A stretch of DNA of 28,389 bases from Polymyxa betae (lineage: Eukaryota; Endomyxa; Phytomyxea; Plasmodiophorida; Plasmodiophoridae), in NCBI GenBank assembly GCA_003693705.1, contig RBZT01000506.1, forward strand, positions 1 through 28,389, in the 5' to 3' direction. Positions 1 to 10,200 of this stretch are shown one piece after another. Below the pieces are notes generated by a model. It saw nothing but the letters and a program-made list of their open reading frames with translations, did not search any database and was not told the DNA's origin. Each line of letters begins with the position of its first letter. Position 1 is the first letter of the stretch. The position numbers and the translations under genes are program-made.

Positions 1-150
1 GACGAGGTTCTCGTACTGCGTACGCGAACGAAGGAAGGCAGCGACTTCCTTGACTTCGGTGCTTTTTAACCGAGGTGCCACAATAGGCTGGAAAAGCGGC
101 GCGCCCAGCCCAGACTCCTTGTCGTTGGCTTCGGCACCAGTCCTCTCCCC
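1..150 (-). CDS. Partial hypothetical ORF running off the left edge
   Basis: On the minus strand a frame is open from an in-frame TGA at 151-153 to the window edge (50 codons, no ATG). It reads like a real protein, with Lys-Ser-Thr-Glu-Val-Lys-Glu-Val followed by Ala-Ala-Phe-Leu-Arg-Ser-Arg-Thr-Gln-Tyr. The composition is helical and charged, and GC is higher than in the next 700 bases. It may be an internal exon or the start of a retroelement gag-like ORF. I do not recognise the family. Confidence 0.3.
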
Positions 151-919
151 TCAGTTGCGTCGGATTCGCTCGCTAGCTCACACCGACGATTGCCAAAACG
201 TTTTGTAGCAGGCTCACACTAGCTAGATATGTAAATGCAGAAGTCATTATATTTAGTAGGGTACTGTTGATCGACCCAAGAAAAAATAAAGATAGTCACA
301 GCAAAAAAATTAAGAAAGAGATTTCATAAAAACTCTACAATTTTCAAAGAACCTTAAGGTATCGAGATTTTCGTTTAGTTCTAGTGTGCGAGGTTGAGCA
401 TTAGGACTGTCATTAATAATCAAGGCATGAAGACACTGCAATGATCGACTGGAGCATAAAATCCCGGATGATATAGTTAGCACATCCACAACGAACCGTT
501 TTCTCTCCGCTGAATGATGCATAAGCATACTTTTGCAAATGAGATCGCAAACCCGTCCAACGAAAGCTTCAATTTCACTACCTAAATGCTCCCAATTGGT
601 GTAAGCGCTGCACTGAGAGAAAAGTTCCTACTTTGTGTCTGCGCCATGCTATTGTGTGTGAGTGTGAGAGAGAGAGAGAGAGAGAGGGAGAGAGAGGACA
701 CAATTTTATGCATGAAAAGGGTCATCCAGTTTTTGCGTAACGGATTTTCGTTCATGTCTCCGGTTTGGACATGGACTTACGGAATTTCAAAATTTATTGC
801 GAATTCTCTAATACACCAGCCCTTGAGCGACTAATAGAAGGTGCCGCATTACCGGGCCTGGTATATTCAGCATCAAGATGCTCGGGACCTTCCGGATAAG
901 TGCGCCAAAAATCAAAGAT
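151..919. other. No gene seen
   Basis: AT-rich stretch containing only the GA microsatellite and short ORFs of low-complexity or unconvincing composition on both strands. Confidence 0.5.
664..698. repeat. (GA)n microsatellite
   Basis: An almost uninterrupted GA dinucleotide run with one extra G. An 82-codon frame passes through it as alternating Arg-Glu, which is a repeat artefact and not evidence for a gene. Confidence 0.85.
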
Positions 920-1087
920 CTAAGCGCTCTCGATCGACTGCACCTGCTGGGCCAGTTTCGGGGTGACCTCGGCCGCCTTGTCACTCTCGCTTAGTAGAGT
1001 TGAGTCAGCTGGCTGAGCATCGTCGATGGAGACCGCGATGGTGGCTAGCAGTATGATCAGGTAGTGCTTCCCTCTACTGTCTGGCAT
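920..1087 (-). CDS. Small putative secreted protein (55 aa)
   Basis: A 56-codon single-exon ORF starts at the ATG at 1085-1087 and ends with TAG at 920-922. The protein begins with a short basic stretch, MPDSRGKHY, followed by the hydrophobic core LIILLATIAVS. A polar, acidic tail of about 33 residues follows (…ESDKAAEVTPKLAQQVQ…). This is the layout of a cleaved signal peptide plus a small secreted peptide. Another coding-like minus-strand ORF lies 240 bp upstream, so this could instead be one exon of a longer gene, although its own ATG and stop are consistent. There are no cysteines and no recognised family. Confidence 0.4.
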   Translation of the reverse strand: MPDSRGKHYLIILLATIAVSIDDAQPADSTLLSESDKAAEVTPKLAQQVQSIESA

Positions 1088-1330
1088 AGTGGAAATACCG
1101 TACTAGAAAGGGGAAAACAGAGCACATTGCAGGTCGTCCGGCTATATTCTAGAGCTCGGAAAGTTTCTCTTCGTCTTGCTGCGAGTAGACATGGCTTCTT
1201 CATCCGGTATTGTTTGATGATCCATACAAGATATGGCGGTGAATCTTCGATGTCGACTCCTGGCTCTGGATGAACGGCACGGCCGAAAAAAAAACCGCTA
1301 CTGTGGACTGACTAACCGCCTGTCATATTA

Positions 1331-1480
1331 TCAGCCAGAGCCCGCGTCCAGATAGTTCTTCACCTGCGATAGAAGGCTGCGTATTTGCCAATGCAACTGT
1401 CGTAACTTGGGTTCCTTCATCCCATCTATCCTATCAGATATTGAGACAGGGGCATATAATAACTCTAATACAAACCGCAA
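1331..1480 (-). CDS. Short coding-like ORF or exon
   Basis: An open minus-strand frame of 49 codons lies between TAA (1481-1483) and TGA (1331-1333). The product has an amphipathic helical look (…KLRQLHWQIRSLLSQVKNYL…). An internal Met sits about 20 codons in. It may be the last exon of a gene whose upstream part is lost, or a small ORF. Function unknown. Confidence 0.25.
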   Translation of the reverse strand: MRFVLELLYAPVSISDRIDGMKEPKLRQLHWQIRSLLSQVKNYLDAGSG

Positions 1481-1490
1481 TTAACTATTA

Positions 1491-1758
1491 AGGGGTATCA
1501 AACATGCGATTTTCGTAGATTTTAAATGTTTGCTTTTAAAGGTTCTTTAAAGTGCTTTTAACTTTGCTGTTGAAGCTATAAGTCTGTGAAAAATAGGTAC
1601 TTTTCCGAGTTTTTTTCGCAAGTCTGCGTGGCGTCCACTTTAAAGCGCTTTTAAATTTTAAAAGCATCTCCCGAGGTGCTTTTAAGATTTAGAAGCGCTT
1701 TTAAACCGATGCCACGGTTAATTTAAATATTCTCTGGAACGTCAACTTTGATACCTCC
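1491..1758. mobile_element. Candidate MITE-like element with terminal GGTATCAAA inverted repeats
   Basis: The segment begins AGGGGTATCAAA and ends TTTGATACCTCCT, an imperfect terminal inverted repeat. Between the ends the motif GCTTTTAAA or its complement recurs at least six times (around 1532-1563 and 1640-1706), including the self-complementary run TTTAAAGCGCTTTTAAA. There is no coding capacity. The flanks are similar (CTATTA on the left, CTATTG on the right) but not a clean target duplication, so the element boundary is tentative. Confidence 0.35.
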
Positions 1759-2230
1759 TATTGTCGGTATATCCAGAAGTCGATAATCTAGAGTTTATCA
1801 ATTATTACAATTTGTCAAGTTTTTAATCGAGGAAATTCAGGAATGACAGACTAGGATTTGTGTGAATATACAAATGTGTTAGACCTTGATGGTCTCTCAT
1901 GGAACCTTGAATTGATTCTCACAGATTGCAATCAACAAACAGAACAGCATACGAAAAGAAAGTCAAAATTAAATCGAAATATTAAGTTCCAATGGCGGCT
2001 TCTGTCACTTGTTTCTGGTTGGTTTACGGGCGCCTTCACCATCACAATAATCGAACAAGAGACGCGGATAAAGTGTTCTCTTTAAAGAAAACTCACTCAC
2101 CTTGTATCAGAAAATAGCATGTCTCGTCTCGTGGTACGCAACAAGGAATCGATGCCAAGCAGTCGACATTGGAATCATCTTATTCACTTCTATGAGATTT
2201 TCAGGATCAATTGATGAGAAGGATCGATGA

Positions 2231-2984
2231 GTCACCTCCGGAATCTGCCTGATTCGACAGTCTCATCCGGGCCATGGATTCCACCTCTCTTTCCGATCTA
2301 ATAAATGGATTGGGGAGACCTCATTTCACCACATTATTGCTACATCTCCGTTGATAGATTCTCAACGCCAACTCGATCTTGCGCCTTCAACATTACTGAC
2401 GACTACGAATAATTGATTGTGTGCTCCACGGCGGTAATAAGATCAACATAAACGCCGTATTTGGTTTCGCTCTTGCTGATCAAAGGCTATAACAGCTCAT
2501 TGTCATTAATAAAGCGATTGGGAGAATCCTGATTGAGAAGATCGATGCGGATCTGATCACGAGATTGTTGGCCTCCTCGAACTCGGATCTGAAATCGGAA
2601 CCCTTTCTGCAACTATTCCTGAAACATAAACAGCAGCTGGATCTGGAAACGCCATTCACGTTTCATCATATCCCTGCGGAGGTCATCGAATCGCTTCAGC
2701 AAACTTGGACTAAAAACAATAATTTCGGATTCTCCGAAGAGATCGTGTCCGAGGTCCGTGGTCGATATCCGCCTCCATTCGATCGGTGACCTGGTTCAGA
2801 CGTACTATATCGATTCCGTTCTATTACGCACCCATTTGCCAGTTACTCCGCCCTTCTGGATCTGCTCTATCAAGGAGTCCGCTTCAACCTTATCGACTTT
2901 TATGGTATTCTGTCAGTCTCAGCTGATCAAATTCCGGACATCATCCCCCTATTACGCTCACAGAATCTGGAGCTTCTTGATATC
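2231..2984 (+). pseudogene. Decayed first unit of tandem F-box-like protein
   Basis: This stretch is the N-terminal half of a unit homologous to the one beginning near 3541. Around 2239-2340 a degenerate F-box can be read (Leu-Pro-Asp, then in another frame SLIRAMDSTSLSDL), broken by a frameshift and several stops. From 2565 the frame is clean and aligns with the second unit: DLITRLLAS matches DLITGLLAS, HIPAEVIESL matches DIPASIIKRI, and GRYPPPFDR matches SRFPPPFNR. A single in-frame TGA (2787-2789) follows the PPPFDR motif. The same frame then continues open through a Leu-rich helical region into the next gene model. The multiple upstream stops indicate loss of function; the lone TGA could alternatively be recent or a sequencing error. 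Confidence 0.6.
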
Positions 2985-5088
2985 ATGTTTAGATTCTTCG
3001 ATGGTAAAAATCTGGCTGCAGCTCGGGCGATGTTGCTCATTCCCAATGTGCGGCGTCTAATTCTCTCCAATACGGAATATTTCTTGAAAGAACTCCTCGA
3101 TTTCTATCGTTATATACAGCCCTGGGGTGCCTACCCCTTAACCCTACTCCGATTCATCACCGAGCTGCCGTTCTTCCCGTTGATCGCGAATTCCGCCGAT
3201 CCGTATGGACGGACTCTATTAAGAATTTTAATCTATACTTGGAAGCGGGCTGATACTGTAGATGATCCGTGGTATCAAGCTCTATTCGATATTATAAGCC
3301 CATATAAAGAGGATGTTGATTCCCGAATCGTTCGAATTGTCGCACAGATTGAGGAACTCGATCGTCTGGAAAGGCTCGGCCTTCCGGCTCCTGTCCCAAT
3401 CCCGACTTATCGGAGCTATCCCGACGACTGTTATAAGGATAGAGAACAGATCCCGAATTGGAATTTCGTTCCAATTCACAGCGGACAATGTCCTGAACTT
3501 CAGCAGCCTATCAACAATGTGGAAATCGTCCCTGCTGATGTATCGAATTTCGATCGTCTTCCGGACGATGTTGTTCGTGTCATTGCGGGCTCGAATCTGA
3601 ATCTTTTCCGAGTCCTTCCACAAGTTTTTCGCAGATTCCACGATCTGCTCATTCCGCCATCAATGCGGAAACTGCTCTGTTTCGTTACTCAATCGAGTGA
3701 GCTCCCCGATCTGTTACGAACTCTGCCGGAGCTGCTTCAACAGCAACCCGATCTCCGGCACTTTTTGACGCCACGACTGATCGTGAGCCTGTACGACCGG
3801 GTGATGCTGTGCGAACAAGTGACGGAATCCGAGAAGGTGGATCTGCTGAAGATTCTGATGGATGAAGGTGACCGGGATCTGATTACAGGACTGTTAGCGA
3901 GCGGATCGCAGCTTTCATCACCCGTTATGATGGAACTATTTCTCAGTCAAAGGCCGCCAATGGATTCTGCAGCAGCTCTGCCTGACGATATTCCCGCCTC
4001 TATCATCAAACGTATCGAGAGATGGCCGCTGCTCGATGCACCCAGTCATCTCTCCCAGCAGGACGTTGATGCAGTCCGCAGTCGTTTCCCGCCTCCTTTC
4101 AATCGCATCTTTCCATTTGGTGGCAAATTGTCGAAGTCAGAATGGAACATTCTCGCTCCTGGTGGAAACACAGCAATCAGAATCTGTTACAGACGCTGCT
4201 GCGGTTCGGATTACGTTTCTCCTACGATGAATACTTCTGGAGGAATTGTCCCGCGCGTCTTTCTTACCGTTGAATTCGAAAGTTAATTCCTCATTTGGGA
4301 TTCGCCGAACCCGTTGACGTTATGGCGGCTTTGATCGAGGACCTGCAAAGTTCCAATCTGGTGATTGTCGCGCGTCATTGTCTCCGGTCTCCATTGGTGC
4401 TGCATTCCATCCGCTCTTGTCCGACTTCTCTCGTGTCCGCGATCTCGAAGCTGTTTGCTGCTCGCGACCAACGGTCCAAACCTTGGACCAGCGCTTCGAT
4501 ACGAATGCTTCGAATGTTTGCCGAGATGCCATTCTTCCCTCAGATTGTGGACCTTGCTGATACGAATGGTGATACCCTTTTAAGTTTGTGTTTCAATGAG
4601 TGGAAGCATTCGTCTCCTGAAGACCATCAATGGTATCAGTGGCATTTTGATGTTTTACGGCCTCATCTCCCCAATTTCGAACAACAAATGGCGCAATTGG
4701 AGGCCAATTATGAACTTGAAATGCTTAATCAGAATTCGGAGAATGTTGAAGAAACAGAACTTGATGAATCCACTTCGGACTCGATATCTGACAATCAGGA
4801 GGAGCAGCGAATGTCTCCTGAGAAGGCTCATAATGATCTATTACACGCACAGAACTCCAATGAGAACGCGGCCTCGCCCAACCATCACTCGAAAATTTCA
4901 ATTTCTGGACCTTCCAGTTTTAAATCCGTCTGTAAGGAACTTGATATTGACAGAATTAGGGTTTAACCTGATCATTAGATACCATCATCTTCATACTCGG
5001 CGCTGTCCTTCTTGGTGTTATTGTTGGTGGCCTTCTGCTCAAGTTCTACCATAATGGCCGCCTTTCTGCTCTATGGTCTCGATCCTAA
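2985..5088 (+). CDS. F-box-like helical protein with C-terminal membrane anchor (disrupted)
   Basis: From Met 2985 the frame contains a helical segment with ELPFFPLI and then, near 3550-3660, an F-box-like motif (LPDDVVRVIAGSNLNLFRVL). Next come the helical stretch with SRFPPPFNRIF (about 4084-4113), a second EMPFFPQI segment, an acidic Ser/Asn-rich linker, and a transmembrane helix with a short basic tail. The helix (TIIFILGAVLLGVIVGG) lies on a separate exon: the GTAAGG donor at 4932 and acceptor ending 4978 give a 47-nt intron with a CTGAT branch site, and restore the frame to TAA at 5086-5088. The frame change after PPPFNRIF fits an intron at 4130-4173, but an in-frame TGA remains at 4271-4273. 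It is therefore either a recent pseudogene or a two-unit gene with errors. The N-terminal part is continuous with the decayed unit upstream. No biochemical role can be assigned; F-boxes normally bind Skp1 in SCF ubiquitin ligases. Confidence 0.55.
4932..4978 (+). other. 47-nt intron containing a telomere-like motif
   Basis: Donor GTAAGG, CTGAT branch-like site and CATTAG acceptor. Removing it joins …FKSV to the membrane exon in frame. The intron contains ATTAGGGTTTAACC at 4954-4967. Confidence 0.7.
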
Positions 5089-5321
5089 GACGCTCTTTAA
5101 TGCCTCATTATCTTTTAGTATCAGAAACTGTGTCATAAACAGTACGAATGTCTTAACAGAGAGCTTGTTTGTCAAACTCCAGCTTGATACAAGCTATAGG
5201 GAATTTCCGAATGACTGGACAGAGATGCTCTGATTCTGCACATAAAATCTCTGCATCTATTGTATCGATACGATCCTGTATATAGAGGTCCGAACATTTC
5301 TTTCTCGCGATTCTTAAACTG

Positions 5322-5877
5322 TTATTTAAAAAAGAGAGCAATCGGTTTTGGTCGATTTCGCCGCCGGTTTTTGCAGCTGTTTAGTGACATTGCCCAATCA
5401 TACAAATTAGCTTCGTTTTTGGCAGTTGCTCGGATTGCAAATAATTTCGCAATTGCTTTCGCGGCTGATTCGGTCACCAACTTGCTTGAATACAAACTGC
5501 ATTGAGTGATTTGTACCTGTTTTTCTGTGGATGCGGGATATTGATGACAATGCAGCGACGGATCTACTTACAGTGAGATACCAAACAAAACCCTAATCCG
5601 ATCAAAATCTATTAGACAGCAGATCGCCAGAAACAATCGAAACCAAATTTACCAGGGCTAATTCACAATCGTAACAGTAAAAGTTAGTTGGCCGCTCTGG
5701 GACTCTACCAAATGGTTCCGAGCAAGAGACGTCGAAACTTTTGCGGAACTGTATCGGTAGGGATTCGGTGGCCGCCCTCGCTTCTCGATCTGGAGTGCTG
5801 AAATCGTCAGAAGAATGGCTGAGTGGATCAGGGCCTGAATCAGTGCTGGTGGTCGCCTGAGAGAATAACTGCCCCAT
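5322..5877 (-). CDS. Hypothetical three-exon protein, possible N-myristoylation start
   Basis: Proposed exons are 5653-5877, 5572-5592 (a 21-nt microexon) and 5322-5516. The introns are 5593-5652 (GTAAAT…ATTAG) and 5517-5571 (GTAAGT…ACAG), all in phase 0, giving 146 residues and TAA. The protein starts MGQLFSQ, which fits the N-myristoylation pattern (Gly2, Ser6). It continues with a Ser/Asp/Pro-rich stretch, a Cys-containing hydrophobic segment (YCYDCELAL joined to GFVWYLT), an Ala-rich helix (ESAAKAIAKLFAIRATAK) and a basic tail (NRRRNRPK). The coherent joining of three separate frames is the main support. The ATG choice is uncertain because the frame is also open for about 16 codons upstream. 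The microexon boundary falls within a TTAGGGTTTT motif. Function unknown. Confidence 0.45.
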
Positions 5878-7259
5878 GACGAAATCGTCTATCTGGATGA
5901 TATCCCCTTGACCTTAGGCGATACGCGTCATCAACCCAGCTTATAAAAACACAATTCAACAGCTGTGGCTCTATAAGAGTAGAATGATCGTTGGGTTTGG
6001 GTATAGGCTTATGGAACTTCGCGGATTGTAATTTTTAGCAAGATACTGAGAGAATCTGTATTCAATTGGACTGCCCTCGATACCGTAGCAGACAGCTGCA
6101 CTCTACATTTGTTTTACAGAAGGAGAAGGACTCATAAACAAGGCCGATTGCTTCAAGCTTAACGCCAAACGAGAGATCACAGCGAGGCGAACCTTCACTC
6201 GATTTTGTGAACCTGAAAGTCCCGAAGATCAAGTTTGATAGCACGATTCGAAGGCTCATTTTCACCAAAGATAAATCTAGGATGCGTTTCAAAAAGTCAG
6301 AGAGCTGGATCAAATACGACTTGATGACAATAGACCAGCAATGTTGATTCACGGCTGGATTTGTGATTAACAGTCTTGGAAGGGTTGTAGAGCGTGCCTC
6401 ATCTGCATTTATTGCAAGGGGTCTGTCCGTTCGTCATTGCCGAGATAAATCCAATGACGATGTGATGAGGTCGAATCAATACAGTCTTCAACGGAGTCCG
6501 AATTTGCCATTTTGGATAGGTTTAATAAGGTTTTGTTTAGTAATTTTGGAATCTCTGATTGCATATCAAAGATGTTTTTAGCGCAGTCTGGAAAACTGCG
6601 CCGTGCAAGAAACGTAGGAAATCCAATACCTGTAACTGAACAAGTGGTGACGCGCAATATTCAAAAACTGCGTGGTTGCAAAAAGTACATTTCGTGGCTG
6701 CTTTTCAACGTTTCTTTCCGTCTTATTGTTAGGGGACCATACTATCGGTGCCCGGCTCAGGCCCGGTCCAGGTCGTCAGCCGCCGCTCCATGCCGGGACA
6801 GGAGGTCTTGGCGTCTATCCAGGGTCAGCTGGATGCCTGATGCAGTAGGGATGAGATCGTCGAGGACCTACAACAGCTATTGCGTGTCTCCCCTTTCGTA
6901 GAATTCGGAATTCGCCACTTTCAAAACATTTCTGAAGCACTCTAAACTATTCCAAGTGCTGATTCTCTCATTAATCTTTAGCAATTCGGACGAAATCATG
7001 CTAATGAATTATATCCCTCATTTTACAAGAATGGGCTTCGCCGAATCCCTACCCTAAGGCCAAAACCCAAAATCCGAAAAAAAAAGCTCTAAAAGTTGAT
7101 TTGGTTTGTCTGAATAGCACCAACTATGGGATCTTCGCTACAGTCCTCTAAAAATAGATTTTTGCAATTCCTCTGTCAAAAGCCCTGACGGACTTGCGTT
7201 GAATCTGGTTGGAGAAGGACTGCAGTCTCTCTTGTCATTACTGGTACATTACAGTTGCA
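5878..7259. other. Degenerate DNA without a supported gene
   Basis: Minus-strand fragments around 6062-6657 look partly coding (for example a stretch with HPRFIFGENEPSNRAIKLDL) but change frame repeatedly and cannot be joined by convincing splice sites. On the plus strand 6733-6945 is GC-richer and reads as protein with one in-frame TGA (see the separate entry). The rest, up to the kinase gene, shows nothing. Confidence 0.4.
6733..6945 (+). pseudogene. Gene fragment with in-frame stop
   Basis: Between TAG (6730-6732) and TAA (6943-6945) one frame reads coherently (…SRRSMPGQEVLASIQGQ…, then …RDEIVEDLQQLLRV…) with a single TGA at 6838-6840. GC is clearly above its surroundings. There is no start codon context and no recognised family. 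It is likely the relic of an exon or retroelement ORF. Confidence 0.25.
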
Positions 7260-10200
7260 ATGTCACTGAATGCCATCGTCTGGATCGCCGCTGTAGCGGC
7301 ATTGGCTGCTTTTAGCTCTGCATCACACCCAGATAATGATCCTGATCATGCAGGTCCGGACGATATCTCGGAATTGGATCAATATCCAGAGATGATGCAT
7401 TTGGTTTCTGAATTGTAAGGTGTCATGCGATTTTTTTAAACAGATACCGACAATGTTTTGGACAAGCTCGCATCGCATTATTACATTGTGGACAAGGAGC
7501 GTAGAAGTCGAATTTCGCTGATTGGTGGAAATAGTGAACGACAATCGCACACACAAACAGATCACTGAATGGCTTCTCAATATGTCTAGGTATAACTCTT
7601 CACTTATTCGAAAAAAATCTTTTCAATTTACAGGAACTTTCTCTTCTGTTACTCAAACTCATTTTATTATAGGGAAATGCCAAGTTTGCCTCAGCGTTAT
7701 AGAAAATTGGCTATCATGCTTTGGTCGAAATTTCCCGATCAGCTCGTGAACGAAAGATCTCTATTTCTTCGTTTGCTGTTTGAAACCAAGTTCGAACTTC
7801 CGAACATGGAATATCTCCTTACAGACCCAGATATTTCACCCCGATAATCAATAGCCTTTCCCCTTCAGTGTTATCAGCTGGTCATGACTACGATCTGACA
7901 GTTATGGAACACTATATAAATCTAAGGTCTGTTACTTGACATTTTTTTCAAAATTTCCGGTATTGTTATTTTATTGTTATCTAGTGATTACGATCCTCAA
8001 ATTTTGCTGTGTTTGCGGAATCGATCGACTCCGCAAGATATTGATCTGGCTCGTATTCGAACTCTCAATACTCTAAAGCCGATTTTCTGGGCCCGTTTAT
8101 TCCGACAAAGGAACAGGGAGCTATTTGACGAATCGACTGATTTTGCTTCGTTCTCGGAGTCTTTTCTGTCTGGCCGTCATGATCGGCATCTCTTTGAGAC
8201 TGCCATCATCCTACATCTTGGATCTCACAAAGATCCAGCTTTTACTCTCACTCTACGAACCGCTGACATACACAGAATGATATCGGACTGGTAATCAGAT
8301 TGTTTATTTCAGCTGCGATTTTGCTCTCATACTGGATGCAGTTTTGATTTATTCCAGGACCTGCCCTATTACTACGATGATCAAAAAGCATTTTATAACT
8401 TTGTCGTCTATTGTGGGAGTCCGGAAGTCTCCGAGCAGATCCAGGAGTATCTCCTCGATATCATTCCGAACATATTTCCAACTTGTTGTTGGCTGTCTGG
8501 ATTCTCTGATCATTTTTGGGACAAAATGTCAGTTGTGCATTTCCCCTGCCGTTATTTGACTTTTTTGCGATTGCTACAACATATCGTATTCATCCATGCC
8601 GACACTAAACGCCTTTTCTATCCAGGATACGGCTACGACCAGATCCATGGCACTTTAAAGTGGGCCTAAGACTGCTTCTGTTCCAGGCCGATCGCCTTCC
8701 TTTATTCGTTGATTCGTTGAAGGATTATACCGGTGCAAATTTGATCAATAATCTGACTGCAAGGTGGGTTCGCTTTGTCTTTGTATCTGACATTATTTGC
8801 TTATTTCTACTGACTAATTTCTTTCTCTTGGTATTGCTGCTCTTGCTGTCTGAATTTAGACGATGTTCGTTTCGTTTCTTATTTCATTCCCGCTGACTAC
8901 TTTTCTCAGTATGTGTCCATCGCATGCATTGATTACCGAATCTCCAGAGGATTCTATCAAGAATGCTCTGCAAGCCTGTAGTTCTGTACGTGACGATCCA
9001 GAACAACGGACTCTCAGCTCGGTAATTTTGGCTCTTACATTCCGTTTAATGCAATCTACCCGCCATGGATCGTATCTGGACCAGCTACCTGAACTTCATT
9101 ATGATCAACTAAGATATGCCTTATTGACCCTGTCACGTTCAACGACTTTCTATCGATACACGAACGAGCTTCATTCAGAGAATATCGCTGTCTATGAGCA
9201 TCTCTCTGGACTAATTCCTGAGAAACTTCTTCCTGTACACATTCCACCATCTGCTTTGATTGATTCAGAACCACAAATTCATCTTCGTGAAGTAACAAGC
9301 TTCGACGACGATTACGAGTTACTGGAATTCCTTGGTGAGGTTTTCCGTTGGCTGTCGAAATTCTGTTTCTTCCAAACTTTGTTTTTGTCGCTTTCAATCC
9401 TAAATTTTGTATTCAGTTTACATTCATTAAAAGACGTTGATTCATTTTCTGAGTTTCATTTTAAACAGGCAAAGTCTGTGTTTTGTTGCGGTTTCCTGTC
9501 CTTTCCATCATTTCCTGTATTGAGTTGCATAATGTTATAGGATCAGGTCTCTATGGAACTGTATTTCGAGGGAGATGTCTTCGAGGAGAAAAACCGATTG
9601 AGGTCGCTATCAAGATCGCAAATTCAGTCCAGTACGCAAATCATAACTTTAAAAAAGAGTTTGACTTTATGTCGCGATTCTGTTATGGAGATCATCATAT
9701 TCCTGGATTAGTTCGTCTATTGGACACATTTCAGTGTCAAGATCAGACGTTCTTTGTAATGGAACTGATTCCAGGTCACACATTAGCAGATTGGCCTGTT
9801 CCAGATTCTGTTCCAGATGCGGCCGCTGAACTGATTCGGATCGTTTATCAGATGTTGGCCATTGTCAATCAGATCCATCGTATGGGCTGGCAACATAATG
9901 ATCTGCATTGCGGAAACTGTAAGTCTCCTCTGCTACATTTTGTCATTATTTCCTAAGTCGTACTGGTTCTAGTCATGATTAACACATCCACCAATAACTT
10001 GGTTGTACTGGATTTCGGGCTCGCCTCTTTCCGCTCTAAGAACTTCGACGAACGTTCTCTTTGTGTCGATTTGAACATTCTTTTCCACAATATTGGTTAT
10101 CTGCTCGATCAGGCTAAACTACGTTTTGGTGTATCCTAGTACGAACGGGGTCCTGGATTGCTGGGTCTGTTCGAAGACAGAATTTCTCAATGGTTTAACT

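Noticed and set aside
586-834. 82-codon ORF across the GA microsatellite
   Set aside because: Its centre is an Arg-Glu run produced by the repeat; the flanks have no protein-like character.
7842-7850. Programmed -1 frameshift in the kinase gene
   Set aside because: The site (CACCCCGATAA) is not a canonical X XXY YYZ slippery heptamer and no strong downstream structure was evident.
8344-8559. Plus-strand ORF in a second frame inside the kinase gene
   Set aside because: The overlapping frame joined by the introns at 8291-8341 and 8528-8625 is clearly better (DLPYYYDDQKAFYNFVVYCG), so this ORF is a shadow.
2787-10139. Reassigned stop codons (TGA or TAG read as sense)
   Set aside because: Well-supported genes here end in TGA (kinase tail exon, glycine-zipper gene) and TAA. 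The in-frame stops differ (TGA, TGA, TAG) and coincide with frameshifts, so decay or error is simpler.
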